Counted from the stretch's first letter, positions 1 to 11,302 are shown. The stretch: 32,366 nt of DNA from Gammaproteobacteria bacterium (GCA_023266095.1 JAHFRV010000036.1:1-32366), one strand, 5' to 3'. A program made the numbers and translations. The notes: generated by a model from the sequence alone, not told the origin.

Positions 1-432
1 AATGGGTCTTGATCTACGTTTCAGGCTTGATGCCTAAGGGTGGGCCCAAGATCGCCATTCCTCGTGATACGCTGATAGCTAATCAGCATAGCTGGAGAGA
101 TACAAGGGTGGGTTAGGCCGAAGGCCGTAACCCACCAAACGTCGCGTAGCGACTCATCAGTCAATCTTTATTGAGCGCCTGACGGCGCGGGTTGGTGGGT
201 TATGCTGCGCTAAGCCACCCCACATCGATTTCATGATCTCGAAATAACCCCTCGCCCGCGTCGCCGAATCACATGCTTAATTGCTTTTACCGTCGCACGC
301 CGTTTCTCAGCGCACCACCCGATTTGAGCGTAAGCGACATTCGCAGATCACCCATGTTAGTGAGTAGCGACTTTACAAACCCAGATTCACCGCCCATCAT
401 CCTAACGCAGGTGTCAGGCAAAGGAGTCCGCC
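1..432. other. Intergenic region upstream of mdh, no gene recognised
   Basis: No convincing coding region was found in these 432 bases. The stretch holds a small hairpin (stem GCTGAT at 71-76 with ATCAGC at 82-87) and two copies of a GGTGGGTTA-type palindrome, described separately. The mdh ribosome binding site AAGGAG lies at 421-426. A reading frame from 273 to 515 overlaps the start of mdh in another frame and resembles no known protein. No convincing sigma-70 promoter was seen, so mdh may be transcribed from a weak or non-canonical promoter here. Confidence 0.6.
107..219. repeat. GGTGGGTTA-type palindromic repeat pair
   Basis: Two palindromic units lie close together. In the first, GGTGGGTTA at 107-115 is the perfect complement of TAACCCACC at 128-136. 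The second pairs GGTGGGTTA at 194-202 imperfectly with TAAGCCACC at 211-219. Very similar GGGTAGGTTA / TAACCCGCC sequence recurs after hemE at 28269-28457, so this is a dispersed intergenic repeat of this genome rather than a gene-specific element. Its function is unknown; it could form RNA hairpins. Confidence 0.7.
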
Positions 433-1356
433 ATGAGGAAAATCGCGATCGTGGGGCCGGGGCGGGTGGGGGAATCCACCGCGCAGATTCTGGCGAAGGA
501 GTCGCTGTGCCGTGAGCTGGTGCTGCTGGGTATCGATGACGGTGTGGCGCGCGGCATCGCTTTGGATGTGCAAGAGTCGGCGCCGCTGTTCGGTTTCGAT
601 ACCAAGGTGAGTGGCGGTGCCGATCCGGCCTTGCTCGCGGGCGCGGAGCTGGTGATCATGACGGCGGGCTTGCCGCGCAAGCCGGGCATGAGCCGCGATC
701 AATTGCGCGACGCCAATCTGGCGGTGTCGCGCTCGGTGGTGGCCAATGTGCTGCGCCACGCGCCGAATGCGATGTTGCTGTTGGTCAGCAATCCAGTGGA
801 CGTGCTCACCTATGATGCCTTCAAGCAGACCGGCTGGCCGCGTGCGCGGGTGTTCGGCCTGTCGGGGGTGCTGGACAGCGCGCGCATGGCGAGTTTCGTG
901 GCGCAGGCCAGCGGTTATTCAGTGCGCGACATCACCGCCTTGGTGATCGGCGGTCACGGCGACGCCATGGTGCCCTTGCCGGACTACACCTGCATCAATG
1001 GCATCCCCATCAAACATTTTCTCGACGCGGCGACCATCGCGCGACTCATCGAACACACCCGCCAGGGCGGCGCGGAGATCCTCGCCCTCAAACAGACCAG
1101 CAGCGCCTACGACTCCCCCGCCGCCGCTATCGCCACCATGGTGGAAGCGGTCATCCGCAATCGCAAACGCATTTTGCCCTGCGTGGCGGTGTTGGCCGGT
1201 GAATACGGTCAAGGTGATATCGCCATGGGTGTGCCGGTGGTTTTGGGTGAGGCCGGCATGGAGAAAGTGCTTGAATTGCCGCTAACCGATGAGGAGCGGC
1301 GTGCCTTGACCCACTCGGCGGAATCGGTGCGGGCGAGCCTGACCGGCTCGCTGTAA
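433..1356 (+). CDS. mdh: Malate dehydrogenase (LDH-like type)
   Basis: This 307-residue cytoplasmic enzyme should oxidise malate to oxaloacetate with NAD in the TCA cycle. The N-terminal Rossmann segment IAIVGPGRVGESTA binds the dinucleotide. The active-site loop LPRKPGMSRDQL carries Arg82 and Arg88; an arginine at the first position marks malate rather than lactate specificity. GGHGDAMVPL supplies the catalytic histidine, His175. Length fits the LDH-like MDH family of about 310 residues. The ATG at 433 is preceded by AAGGAG with 6 bases of spacing. The next gene, gltA, makes citrate from the oxaloacetate produced here, so the pair is functionally coherent. Family assignment is secure, and substrate specificity rests on the loop arginines. 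Confidence 0.93.
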   Translation: MRKIAIVGPGRVGESTAQILAKESLCRELVLLGIDDGVARGIALDVQESAPLFGFDTKVSGGADPALLAGAELVIMTAGLPRKPGMSRDQLRDANLAVSRSVVANVLRHAPNAMLLLVSNPVDVLTYDAFKQTGWPRARVFGLSGVLDSARMASFVAQASGYSVRDITALVIGGHGDAMVPLPDYTCINGIPIKHFLDAATIARLIEHTRQGGAEILALKQTSSAYDSPAAAIATMVEAVIRNRKRILPCVAVLAGEYGQGDIAMGVPVVLGEAGMEKVLELPLTDEERRALTHSAESVRASLTGSL

Positions 1357-1536
1357 TGCCGTGGCATGGTTAATCGATATGTTGAAAATGACCGCCCGGT
1401 TTTTTTGCGCGTGATGAAGGACGGGCATGCCGTTTCGCGCCCTTGGTTCAAGCCGGCAAGGGTCGGTTGAAGGGCGCGGACAGAATATTGCGATGAGCTG
1501 GTTTTCTTTTAGCCGCGAGTAACGAGGAGCACGGCC

Positions 1537-2898
1537 ATGGGCGATAAAAAACACACCCTGACCCTTACCGATAACGCCACCGGTAAATCCATCGAGCTGC
1601 CGGTGCGCTACGGCGTCGAGGGTCCGCCCGCGGTGGATATCGGCCCGCTCTATCGCGACTTCGGTTATTTCACTTACGACCCCGGCTTCGTTTCCACCGG
1701 CAGTTGCCGCAGCGCCATTACTTTCATCGACGGTGAAAAAGGTGTGTTGCTGTATCGCGGTTATCCCATCGAGCAGCTCGCGGAGAAGAGCACGTTTCTC
1801 GAAGTCGCTTATCTGCTGCTCTACGGTGAGTTGCCCAGTCAGGACCAGCTGGACACCTTCACCAACGTGATCGTGCGCCACACCATGATCAACGAAAGCC
1901 TCAAGAGTTTTTATCAGGGTTTCTATCACGACGCCCATCCGATGGCGACCATGGTGGGGGTGGTGGGTTCGCTGTCGGCGTTTTATCACGACTCCACCGA
2001 CATCCGTAATCCGCAGCACCGCGAGATCGCCGCCCATCGTCTGATCGCCAAGATGCCCACCATCGCCGGCGCCAGCTACAAGCATTCCATCGGCGAGCCG
2101 TTCGTCTATCCGAAAAACAGTTTGAGTTACGCTGGCAATTTCTTGCGGATGATGTTCGCGGTGCCGACCGAGGAATACGAAGTGGACCCGGTGGCGGAAA
2201 AGGCCCTCGATTTGATCTTCATTCTGCACGCCGATCACGAGCAAAACGCCAGCACCTCCACGGTGCGCCTAGCGGGTAGTTCCGGCGCCAACCCTTTCGC
2301 CTGCATCGCCTCCGGCATCGCCGCCCTGTGGGGCCCGGCGCACGGCGGCGCCAACGAGGCGGTGTTGCGCATGCTGGCGCAGATCGGCGATGTCAAACAC
2401 ATCCCCGAGTATCTCGCCAAGGCCAAGGACAAAAGCGATCCCTTCCGTTTGATGGGCTTCGGCCATCGCGTGTATAAAAATTACGACCCGCGCGCCCGCA
2501 TCATCCGTAAGATGTGCCACGAGGTGTTGGAGAAGGTCGGTGATCAACACGACCCCTTGTTCGAACTGGCGCTGCGCCTCGAAGAGCTGGCGCTGAAGGA
2601 CGACTATTTCATCGAGCGCAAACTCTATCCCAACGTCGATTTCTATTCCGGGCTGATCTACAAGGCCTTGGGCATTCCCACCAATATGTTCACGGTGATG
2701 TTCGCCATCGCCCGCACCGTGGGCTGGGTGGCACAGTGGATGGAGATGATAGGCGAGCCGGATCAAAAGATCGGCCGGCCGCGGCAGATCTACGACGGTC
2801 CCGCGGCGCGGGACTATCTGCCCATCCGCCGCCGCAAGTCCGTAGCCCGCGGCGTGGGCATGGCCGACCTCAACGGCGAGGCGCGCAATACGGATTAG
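1537..2898 (+). CDS. gltA: Citrate synthase
   Basis: This 453-residue enzyme condenses oxaloacetate with acetyl-CoA to citrate. The three catalytic residues of the family are visible. His269 lies in [10 protein letters not shown], His310 in [15 protein letters not shown], and Asp368 in [11 protein letters not shown]. They match His264, His305 and Asp362 of the E. coli enzyme. [14 protein letters not shown] (His231, His234) is also typical. The length is slightly above the usual 425-435 residues of the hexameric NADH-sensitive bacterial type, with the extra residues mainly at the C-terminus. The start ATG has GAGGAG at 1524-1529, 7 bases upstream. The 180-bp gap after mdh leaves room for its own promoter, but no clear one was seen. 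It converges on the minus-strand gene ending at 3016. Confidence 0.96.
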   Translation: MGDKKHTLTLTDNATGKSIELPVRYGVEGPPAVDIGPLYRDFGYFTYDPGFVSTGSCRSAITFIDGEKGVLLYRGYPIEQLAEKSTFLEVAYLLLYGELPSQDQLDTFTNVIVRHTMINESLKSFYQGFYHDAHPMATMVGVVGSLSAFYHDSTDIRNPQHREIAAHRLIAKMPTIAGASYKHSIGEPFVYPKNSLSYAGNFLRMMFAVPTEEYEVDPVAEKALDLIFILHADHEQNASTSTVRLAGSSGANPFACIASGIAALWGPAHGGANEAVLRMLAQIGDVKHIPEYLAKAKDKSDPFRLMGFGHRVYKNYDPRARIIRKMCHEVLEKVGDQHDPLFELALRLEELALKDDYFIERKLYPNVDFYSGLIYKALGIPTNMFTVMFAIARTVGWVAQWMEMIGEPDQKIGRPRQIYDGPAARDYLPIRRRKSVARGVGMADLNGEARNTD

Positions 2899-2918
2899 GC
2901 TGGAGGAAGATGTTTGAG

Positions 2919-2990
2919 CCGCCAAGACGCCAAGGACGGCGAGGTTTTTTTATTTGCATCCGAGCGTTTTTGCTCTTGGCGTCTTGGCGG
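2919..2990. repeat. 16-bp-arm palindrome between convergent genes, CGCCAAG family
   Basis: CCGCCAAGACGCCAAG at 2919-2934 is the perfect reverse complement of 2975-2990, with a T-rich loop of about 40 bases. It lies between gltA (plus) and the convergent hypothetical gene (minus), where it could end transcription in both directions. A sequence of the same design sits between gltD and hemE (27116-27184), and a single arm follows aroK (14149-14165). It therefore looks like a dispersed repeat rather than a dedicated terminator. Confidence 0.8.
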
Positions 2991-3015
2991 TTAATCAATT
3001 TTTAGAGCACCGCAT

Positions 3016-3630
3016 TCAGCTCATCTCCAACAACACCCGTAACTCATCGGCATTGGCCCGTTCCATCGGCCGCCCGTCGACTTCGCTCTTGAAGGCCTGC
3101 CGCGCCGCGACCGGCGGCAACACCACCAGCAGCAGCGGCGTTTCTTCGGCGAGGAAGCGATAGGCCGGATAAGTGGTGGTCTCGCCGCCGCTCAAGGTCA
3201 GCCGTTTGTCGCAGAGTTGATGGGGGATGTGGTGCTCCATGAGAAATAACCCCGGCTCTTCCGGGGTGTCGGCGAATACATGCAGATGGATTTCGGTGTG
3301 CTCATCGGCGGTGCCGCGCAGCACCGGCCCCACCAGCCGGGGCTTGAAGCGGTCCAGAAACAGCATGGCGTGCAGCGCGGTTTCCCGCAGGTGTTTTAAG
3401 CGCGCCGGCTGGCTATCGGCGCGGAACAGCCGCTGATATTCCACCAAGGCCCGTTCGATCTCGTCATTGCGCGGCAGGTTGCGGGTGTTGCTGGCACCGA
3501 GGCGGGCCGCCGCCTTGTGTTTGGCCTTGTAAAAATCCGTCAGATGCTCCTCGCTCATGATGCGGGCGGCCTCGATGGCGATGAGCTGGCGCATACGGGC
3601 TTCGTTCGTGTTGCCGCGACGGGGTTTCAT
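3016..3630 (-). CDS. Conserved hypothetical protein downstream of ponA
   Basis: This 204-residue soluble protein has no signal peptide or membrane segment. The N-terminal half is basic and helical, rich in Arg, Lys and Ala. The second half begins with LRETALHAMLFLDRFKPRLVGPVLRGTA followed by a His- and acid-rich strand (EIHLHVFAD). That pattern loosely recalls the nucleotidyltransferase-like fold (helix, strand, G-S/T, then D-x-D-like acids), but the catalytic signature is not clear, so no function is assigned. The gene starts only 12 bp after the ponA stop on the same strand, so the two are very likely co-transcribed. Its 3' end faces the palindrome at 2919-2990. It is real by length, coding character and operon position. 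Confidence 0.7.
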   Translation of the reverse strand: MKPRRGNTNEARMRQLIAIEAARIMSEEHLTDFYKAKHKAAARLGASNTRNLPRNDEIERALVEYQRLFRADSQPARLKHLRETALHAMLFLDRFKPRLVGPVLRGTADEHTEIHLHVFADTPEEPGLFLMEHHIPHQLCDKRLTLSGGETTTYPAYRFLAEETPLLLVVLPPVAARQAFKSEVDGRPMERANADELRVLLEMS

Positions 3631-3642
3631 GGTGTGCTCCCC

Positions 3643-6105
3643 TTAAAATAATTGCTCCGGAATAGCCGGTGCCGCCCTGCCCGGTTGTGTGCCGTCGGTT
3701 TCGGGTGTCAACCCCGTCGCGGAGGTGGGCGGGATATTGTCGGCGAAAAAGGTTTCAAAAATGGCGTCGTTCTCGCCGGGCTCGGCTTGCAGGCCGGTCA
3801 CGGGATTGATGCGCATCGATACCAACCCCGGCGGCTGTTGCAAAGGCCGGTCCGGCACACCTTGCAACGCGGCACGCATGAAGTCTATCCACATCGGCAG
3901 GGCGGCGCGGCCGCCGGTCTCGGCATTGCCCAGCGGCCGGGTGTCGTCGAAGCCGACCCAGGCCACGGTGGCCACCGCCGGGCTGTAGCCGGCGAACCAG
4001 GCGTCGCGCTGGTCATTGGTGGTGCCGGTTTTACCGGCGATGTCGCTACGGCCCAGTTGCGCGGCGCGCTGGGCGGTGCCGAGGCGGATCACGTCTTTCA
4101 TCATACTGGTCATGAGATAAGCATTTTGCGCGCTGATTACCCGTGGCGCCACTTTCGTGGCGGGCGCGGTCCGGGTGATGAGATTATTAGCGGCGGAAGT
4201 ATCGGTGCTCGCTGGGATGGCAGGGCTGTCGTTGGTGCAGTCGGCGCAGACCCGGATCGGCTCGGCCTGCCAGAGGATCGCGCCCCGGGCGTCTTCGATG
4301 CGGTCGATGAAATAAGGCGCGATGCGATAGCCGTTATTGGCGAATACCGCATAGCCGGCCGCCAGCGTGAGAGGGGTGACGCTGTTACTGCCCAGAGCGA
4401 GGGACAGATTACGCGGCATCGAGGCTTTGTCGAAGCCGAAGCGGCTGATGTGGTTGATGGCGGTGTCGATGCCCACCGCGCGCAATACCCGGATCGATAC
4501 CAAGTTGCGGGAGTGGGTTAAAGCCTCGCGCAGGCGGGTCGGCCCATAAAACTCGCCCGAGTAGTTTTCCGGGCGCCAGGCGTTGTCCAGCTCGCCGCTG
4601 TCGAAGACCACGGGCGCATCGTTAATGACTGTGGCCGGGGTCATACCGTGTTCCAAGGCGGCGGAGTAAATGAAGGGTTTGAAGCTGGAGCCCGGTTGCC
4701 GAATGGCCTGGGTGACCCGGTTGAATTTGCTGCGGTAGAAATCGAAGCCGCCCACCAGGGCCAGCACCGCGCCATCGCTGGGCCGCAGGGCCACCAGCGC
4801 GCCTTCCACCTCGGGTACTTGGGCCAAGCGCGCCTGGCCGTTTTTGTCGATGGCTAAACGCAGGATATCGCCGGGCCTGGCCAGATCCATTGGGCGGACT
4901 GGGCCGTTGCTCTGCGTCCGTCGCGCCCATGCCGTTCCCTCCAGCGGGATGGAAATATATGTGCCGTTCTTGAGTAGCGCCCGGAGCTGACTCGCGTCGC
5001 TATTCACCACCAAGGCAGGCAGCAGGCCGCCTAGTGTGTCGTAAGCGGACAAGAGGGCGACATAATCTTCGGCCTTGGCCTGAGCCGGCAGTTTCACATG
5101 GGCCTCGGCGCCGCGGTAGCCGTGTCGCCGGTCATAATCCAGTAACGCATCGTGCAAGGCGTGGTTGGCGGCGGCCTGCAAACGGGTATCGAGGGTGGTG
5201 TAAACCTTCATCCCGGTGCTGTAGATGGTCTCCCCGTAGCGCTGGAACAACTCGGCACGAACCTGCTCGGCGAGGTAGGAGGCTTCTGATTCGATGGACT
5301 GACCGCGGAGCCGGGCGGTGTCTTGCTCTTCGATCGCCGCACGGTAGGCCTCTTCGGTGAGGAAGCCCAGGTCGCGCATGCGGCCCAGCACATAATTACG
5401 GCGGGAGAGGGCCCGGGCCGGATCGGCGATGGGGTTATAGCGCGACGGCGCTTTGGGCAGGCCGGCGATCATGGCCATCTGTGCCACCGTCAGCTGAGGC
5501 AGTTCCGTTCCGTAATACACGTGTGCGGCGGCGGCCACCCCATAGGCCCGCTGGCCCAGGTAGATCTTATTGAGGTACAGCTCGAGGATTTCCTGTTTGG
5601 TGAATTCCTGTTCGATCTTGAAGGCCAGCAGGATTTCGTTGAGTTTCCGAAGATAGGTTTTTTCGCGGCCGAGGAAAAAGTTGCGCGCGACCTGCATGGT
5701 AATGGTGCTGCCGCCCTGGGTCTTTTGCCCGGTCGAAACCAGAATCCAGGCCGCCCGCAGTAGGCCCTGGTAATCGACGCCGGGGTGTTGGAAAAAGCGG
5801 TCGTCTTCCGCGGCGAGGATGGCCTTCACCAGGCCGCCGGGGACGGCGCTGAGGCTGACCGGGGTGCGCTTCATCTCTCCGTATTCGGCCAATAATTTAC
5901 GATCCGAGGTATACACCCGCAAGGGGACTTGGTAGCGTACGTCCCGCAACGCCTCGGCGGAAGGGAGCTGGGGGATCAGATAGAAATAGAAAGTGGCGGC
6001 AGCGATGATGCCGCCGATCAGCGCCAGCCCCGCTAGCATGATTGCAGCCTTCCGGGCCGCTTTTGAGGAAAATGTCATTGCTTGGGAGATAGCTGTGGAC
6101 TGCAT
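3643..6105 (-). CDS. ponA: Penicillin-binding protein 1A, bifunctional transglycosylase/transpeptidase
   Basis: This 820-residue class A PBP polymerises and cross-links peptidoglycan at the periplasmic face of the inner membrane. A membrane anchor spans about residues 21-44. The GT51 domain shows EDDRFFQHPGVD with catalytic Glu100, then QGGSTITMQ and RNFFLGREKT, and a second catalytic region LNKIYLGQ. The transpeptidase domain has SxxK at 473-476 (PGSSFKPF), SRN at 532-534 and KTGT at 692-695. An OB-like insert (about 320-435) separates the domains. Length is normal for PBP1A. The start is uncertain: neither the first ATG (6105) nor an in-frame ATG ten codons later (6078) has a good ribosome binding site. 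It is divergent from pilM, the classical arrangement in pseudomonads and relatives. The symbol mrcA is also used. Confidence 0.95.
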   Translation of the reverse strand: MQSTAISQAMTFSSKAARKAAIMLAGLALIGGIIAAATFYFYLIPQLPSAEALRDVRYQVPLRVYTSDRKLLAEYGEMKRTPVSLSAVPGGLVKAILAAEDDRFFQHPGVDYQGLLRAAWILVSTGQKTQGGSTITMQVARNFFLGREKTYLRKLNEILLAFKIEQEFTKQEILELYLNKIYLGQRAYGVAAAAHVYYGTELPQLTVAQMAMIAGLPKAPSRYNPIADPARALSRRNYVLGRMRDLGFLTEEAYRAAIEEQDTARLRGQSIESEASYLAEQVRAELFQRYGETIYSTGMKVYTTLDTRLQAAANHALHDALLDYDRRHGYRGAEAHVKLPAQAKAEDYVALLSAYDTLGGLLPALVVNSDASQLRALLKNGTYISIPLEGTAWARRTQSNGPVRPMDLARPGDILRLAIDKNGQARLAQVPEVEGALVALRPSDGAVLALVGGFDFYRSKFNRVTQAIRQPGSSFKPFIYSAALEHGMTPATVINDAPVVFDSGELDNAWRPENYSGEFYGPTRLREALTHSRNLVSIRVLRAVGIDTAINHISRFGFDKASMPRNLSLALGSNSVTPLTLAAGYAVFANNGYRIAPYFIDRIEDARGAILWQAEPIRVCADCTNDSPAIPASTDTSAANNLITRTAPATKVAPRVISAQNAYLMTSMMKDVIRLGTAQRAAQLGRSDIAGKTGTTNDQRDAWFAGYSPAVATVAWVGFDDTRPLGNAETGGRAALPMWIDFMRAALQGVPDRPLQQPPGLVSMRINPVTGLQAEPGENDAIFETFFADNIPPTSATGLTPETDGTQPGRAAPAIPEQLF

Positions 6106-7892
<1,787 letters not shown>

Positions 7893-7896
<4 letters not shown>

Positions 7897-8492
7897 CCTT
7901 CGAAGAAATCAAGCAACAGTTACAGGGGCTGGAGTTCAGTGACATCGGTAATTGGCCGGTGTTCGCCAAGGTCGGCGCCGTGGTGATCCTCTGCAGTGCA
8001 GTATTGGGTGCCGGATTTTGGTTCGATACCCGCGGCCAGCTGGAACAATTGGAGGCGGCCGAAAAACAAGAAGCCGAGTTCAAGCAGAGTTTTGAAGGCA
8101 AGCAACACAAGGCCGCTAATCTGCAGATATATCGCGAACAGATGGCGGAAATGAAACGTTCGTTCGGGACCATGTTGCGCCAGCTACCTTCCAAGACGGA
8201 GATCGCCGAGTTGCTGGTGGACATTTCGCAAACCGGTTTGAGCAACGGTTTGGAGTTCGAATTGTTCAAGCCGGATGTGGAAAAACCCGCGGAGTTTTAT
8301 GTCGAGCTGCCGATCAAGATCAAGGTGACAGGCAATTATCACGAATTCGGCAGTTTCGTCAGTGGCGTGGCGCAATTGCCACGCATCGTCACCTTGCACG
8401 ATATCAATATCGTTCCGGCGAAAGAAGGCGGCGAATTGACCATGGAGTTGACGGCTAAAACCTATCGTTATCTCGAGGAGGGCGCGCAATGA
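7893..8492 (+). CDS. pilO: Type IV pilus assembly protein PilO
   Basis: This 199-residue partner of PilN forms the periplasmic heterodimer linking the inner-membrane platform to PilP and the secretin. A membrane helix lies at about residues 29-46 (VGAVVILCSAVLGAGFW). It is followed by a coiled coil (QLEQLEAAEKQEAEFKQ) and a periplasmic core containing the PilO signature VTGNYHEFGSFVSGVAQLPR. The start overlaps pilN by ATGA, and the end overlaps pilP in the same way. Length is typical. Confidence 0.94.
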
Positions 8493-9058
8493 GTGCAGGC
8501 GGCGCGCAATTTATTAACCCATCTCGCCAGCCTGATCTATGGCGCTTGGTGTGGATGGGCTTGCTGAGTTTGACGCTGGTGGCTTGTAGCGGCGATAGGA
8601 TGGACGACTTACGCGCCTATGTGGAAGCCACCAAGGCCAAGCCCGGCGGCAGAGTAGAACCGATACCCGAGGTCAAGCCGTTCGAGTCCTTCATGTATCA
8701 AACGGCCGGTCGTAAATCGCCCTTCGACACATGGACCGCCAATACCGGCACGTCGCGCAAGAACGCCGTGCCGGGTACCGGTCCGGCGCCGGATGACAAT
8801 CGCCGCAAGGAGGCCCTGGAGTCTTTCCCATTGGATACCTTGCGGATGGTCGGCACACTTTCCCAAAAAGACGGGATGTGGGCCATAGTTAAAGCCCCGG
8901 ACGGCCTGGTTTACCGGGTTGCCCGCAATAACTACATGGGACAAAACCATGGTCGGGTGGCGCGGGTGAGCGAAGACCGGATCGACCTGACGGAGATCGT
9001 TCCCGATGGGTTGGGAGGATGGCAGGAGCGCCAAGCGGGTTTGGCGTTAGCAGAATAA
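8489..9058 (+). CDS. pilP: Type IV pilus lipoprotein PilP
   Basis: This 189-residue inner-membrane lipoprotein connects PilN/O to the PilQ secretin. The signal sequence ends in the lipobox LVAC followed by SGD. A disordered linker follows (about 45-110), then the beta-sandwich HR domain with the family pattern LRMVGTLSQKDGMWAIVKAPDGLVYRV. The first ATG overlaps the pilO stop by ATGA. The leader before the hydrophobic stretch is rather long (about 20 residues), so initiation slightly downstream is conceivable, but no better start was seen. Confidence 0.93.
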   Translation: MSAGGAQFINPSRQPDLWRLVWMGLLSLTLVACSGDRMDDLRAYVEATKAKPGGRVEPIPEVKPFESFMYQTAGRKSPFDTWTANTGTSRKNAVPGTGPAPDDNRRKEALESFPLDTLRMVGTLSQKDGMWAIVKAPDGLVYRVARNNYMGQNHGRVARVSEDRIDLTEIVPDGLGGWQERQAGLALAE

Positions 9059-9077
9059 TCCCCATAGGGAGCCAGAT

Positions 9078-11258
9078 GTGATGAGCGGAACACAACGGAT
9101 GAGAGTGAGAATAATGGCTAGCATAGGCAAACGAAGGGTGCTGCTGCATTACTGTACTTTGGTCGCGATGATAGTGTTGCCGGTGCTGGGCGCGCCGGCG
9201 CGGGCGGCCGACGGAGCGGCGCCGCAATTGGAGGATGTGACCTTTCTGGCCTTGCCAGGCAACCGGGTGCAGGTGGATTTGACCCTGTCCGGTCCGGTGC
9301 CCGAGCCCAGCAATTTCACCACCGACACCCCGGCGCGCATCGCCCTGGATTTTCCCGGTACTACCAGCAACCTCGCCAAGAAAACTCATGCGGTGGGGAT
9401 AGGTGCGGTGACCGGCATCGCCGCCGTGCAGGGCAAGGACCGCACCCGGGTGGTGGTGGATCTGGTCAAGAAAGTGCCTTACCAGACCCGCATCGAAGGC
9501 AATCATTTTTATATCACCATCGAAAGCGGCGAAGTGGTGGCCGCCAGTCCCAGCCCGTCTTCCTTGGGCGGCGTCGCTAGTGCGCCTTCCGCACCGGGCA
9601 AAGCCGCCTTCCGCATCGACAACGTGGATTTCCGCCGGGGTGAAAAGGGCGAGGCGCGCATCGTGGTTTCTTTATCCGATGCGGCCGCGCCGGTCAATGT
9701 GCGCGAACAGGGTGGCAAACTGGTACTGGAGTTCGCCGGAACCGCCTTGCCCAAAGAATTGGAGCGGCGCATGGACGTGGTGGACTTCGCCACGCCGGTG
9801 AGCATGGTCGACGCCTTCAGCGTGGGCCACGACGCGCGCCTGGTGATCAGCGCCTCAGGCACTTTTGAACACCTGGCCTATCAGACCGATCGCCAGTTCA
9901 CCTTGGAAGTGAAGCCGGTCACCAAGACCGCCCAGGAGCAGAAGAAGAAAGCGGAACAGGGTTATACCGGCGAGAAGCTGTCGCTCAATTTCCAAGACAT
10001 CGAGGTACGCGCCGCGCTGCAGATCATCGCCGATTTCACCGGTTTGAACATCGTGGTGAGCGACACCGTGCAAGGCGCCATCAGCCTGCGCTTGAAAGAC
10101 GTACCGTGGGATCAAGCCATGGACATCATTCTGCGCAGCAAGGCCCTTGCCATGCGCAAAAACGGCAATGTAATCCTGGTGGCGCCCGGCGCGGAAATCG
10201 CCGCCCGCGAAAAAGAGGATTTAGAGTCTCAGAAACAAATCACCGAACTGGAGCCTTTGCGTTCCGAGCTGGTGCAAGTCAATTACGCCAAGGCTTCCGA
10301 TTTCGCCACCCTGATCCGCTCCAAGGAAAGCTCGTTGTTGTCCGAGCGCGGCAACGTCACCGTGGACGAGCGCACCAACTCGCTGCTAATTCAGGACACC
10401 GCCGGCCGCCTAGCCGAGATCCGTAAAGTAGTAACCGATCTGGATATCCCGGTGCGGCAGGTACTCATCGAATCGCGCATTGTCATCGCCAACGACGACT
10501 ACAGCCGTGAGTTGGGCGTGCGCTTCGGGGCGACCAGCATCCAAAAGAACGGTGACAGCGGCCTGGTCAGCGTCACCGGGTCGGCGGCGGGTAACGACAC
10601 CGTGATGGGAAGTGCCTTGGACAATCTCGCCACCACCGGCCAGGTCTTCCCGGTGACCGCCCCCAGCCTCATCGACCGGCTGGGCGTGAATCTGCCGGTG
10701 GCCTCGCCCGCCGGCCGCATCGGTCTGGCCCTGCTCGGCCAGGATTACCTGGTGGATCTTGAATTGTCCGCCCTGCAGGCCGAAGGGCGCGGTGAGGTGG
10801 TCTCCAATCCCCGGGTGATCACCGCCAACCAAAAAGAGGCCCTCATCGAACAGGGTGTGGAGATCCCCTATCAGGAAGCCAGTTCCAGCGGCGCCACCTC
10901 GGTGTCCTTCAAAAAAGCGGTGCTGAGTTTGAAAGTCAAACCGCAAATCACCCCCGACGACCGGGTCATCATGGATCTGAATGTGACTAAAGATACCGTG
11001 GGCCAGGTATTCGGCGGTGTGCCCAGTATCAATACCCGCGAAATCAACACCCAGGTGCTGGTGGAAAACGGGGAGACCGTGGTGCTCGGTGGCATCTATG
11101 AACAGACCCGCAGTCACCAAGTGAGCAAAGTGCCATTATTGGGGGATTTGCCGGTGCTGGGCGCCTTGTTCCGTAATACCACCAATGTCGATGACAAGGT
11201 GGAGTTGTTGATCTTCATCACCCCCAAGATTTTAAAAGAAGGCCTGGGCGGACGTTGA
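9078..11258 (+). CDS. pilQ: Type IV pilus secretin PilQ
   Basis: This 726-residue outer-membrane secretin forms the pore through which the pilus passes. A signal peptide ends near APARAADG. Two AMIN domains bind peptidoglycan (about 50-145 and 175-275). An STN/N0 domain (LSLNFQDIEVRAALQII, about 300-365) and an N1 domain (about 395-460) follow. The secretin core runs from RQVLIESRIV to the signature VPLLGDLPVLGALFRNT near the C-terminus. GTG at 9078 has AGGGAG 6 bases upstream; the following ATG at 9081 is an equally possible start. The pilP-pilQ gap is 19 bp, so this is the last gene of the tight operon. Confidence 0.95.
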   Translation: MMSGTQRMRVRIMASIGKRRVLLHYCTLVAMIVLPVLGAPARAADGAAPQLEDVTFLALPGNRVQVDLTLSGPVPEPSNFTTDTPARIALDFPGTTSNLAKKTHAVGIGAVTGIAAVQGKDRTRVVVDLVKKVPYQTRIEGNHFYITIESGEVVAASPSPSSLGGVASAPSAPGKAAFRIDNVDFRRGEKGEARIVVSLSDAAAPVNVREQGGKLVLEFAGTALPKELERRMDVVDFATPVSMVDAFSVGHDARLVISASGTFEHLAYQTDRQFTLEVKPVTKTAQEQKKKAEQGYTGEKLSLNFQDIEVRAALQIIADFTGLNIVVSDTVQGAISLRLKDVPWDQAMDIILRSKALAMRKNGNVILVAPGAEIAAREKEDLESQKQITELEPLRSELVQVNYAKASDFATLIRSKESSLLSERGNVTVDERTNSLLIQDTAGRLAEIRKVVTDLDIPVRQVLIESRIVIANDDYSRELGVRFGATSIQKNGDSGLVSVTGSAAGNDTVMGSALDNLATTGQVFPVTAPSLIDRLGVNLPVASPAGRIGLALLGQDYLVDLELSALQAEGRGEVVSNPRVITANQKEALIEQGVEIPYQEASSSGATSVSFKKAVLSLKVKPQITPDDRVIMDLNVTKDTVGQVFGGVPSINTREINTQVLVENGETVVLGGIYEQTRSHQVSKVPLLGDLPVLGALFRNTTNVDDKVELLIFITPKILKEGLGGR

Positions 11259-11273
11259 GCGGACTAAGTGAAA

Positions 11274-11302
11274 TTGGCGAGTTGATGAGTCCGATGTATA
11301 AA
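11274..11302 (+). promoter_or_regulatory. Candidate sigma-70 promoter before the Ig-like lipoprotein
   Basis: TTGGCG at 11274-11279 and TATAAA at 11297-11302 are separated by exactly 17 bp. The -10 matches the consensus in five of six positions and the -35 in four. It lies just after the pilQ stop and about 70 bp before the next start codon. The lipoprotein gene could therefore be transcribed independently of pilMNOPQ as well as by read-through. Confidence 0.45.

Noticed and set aside
1282-2244. 320-codon antisense frame over gltA
   Set aside because: It is a composition shadow of the citrate synthase gene, without a ribosome binding site or protein-like motifs.
2919-2990. CRISPR repeat or phage attachment site
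   Set aside because: There is only one inverted pair with no regular spacers or direct repeats, and no tRNA or integrase is nearby.
3652-4521. 289-codon plus-strand frame inside ponA
   Set aside because: It lies entirely over the PBP1A transpeptidase region, whose motifs are intact on the minus strand. The plus-strand translation is low-complexity Gly/Arg-rich.
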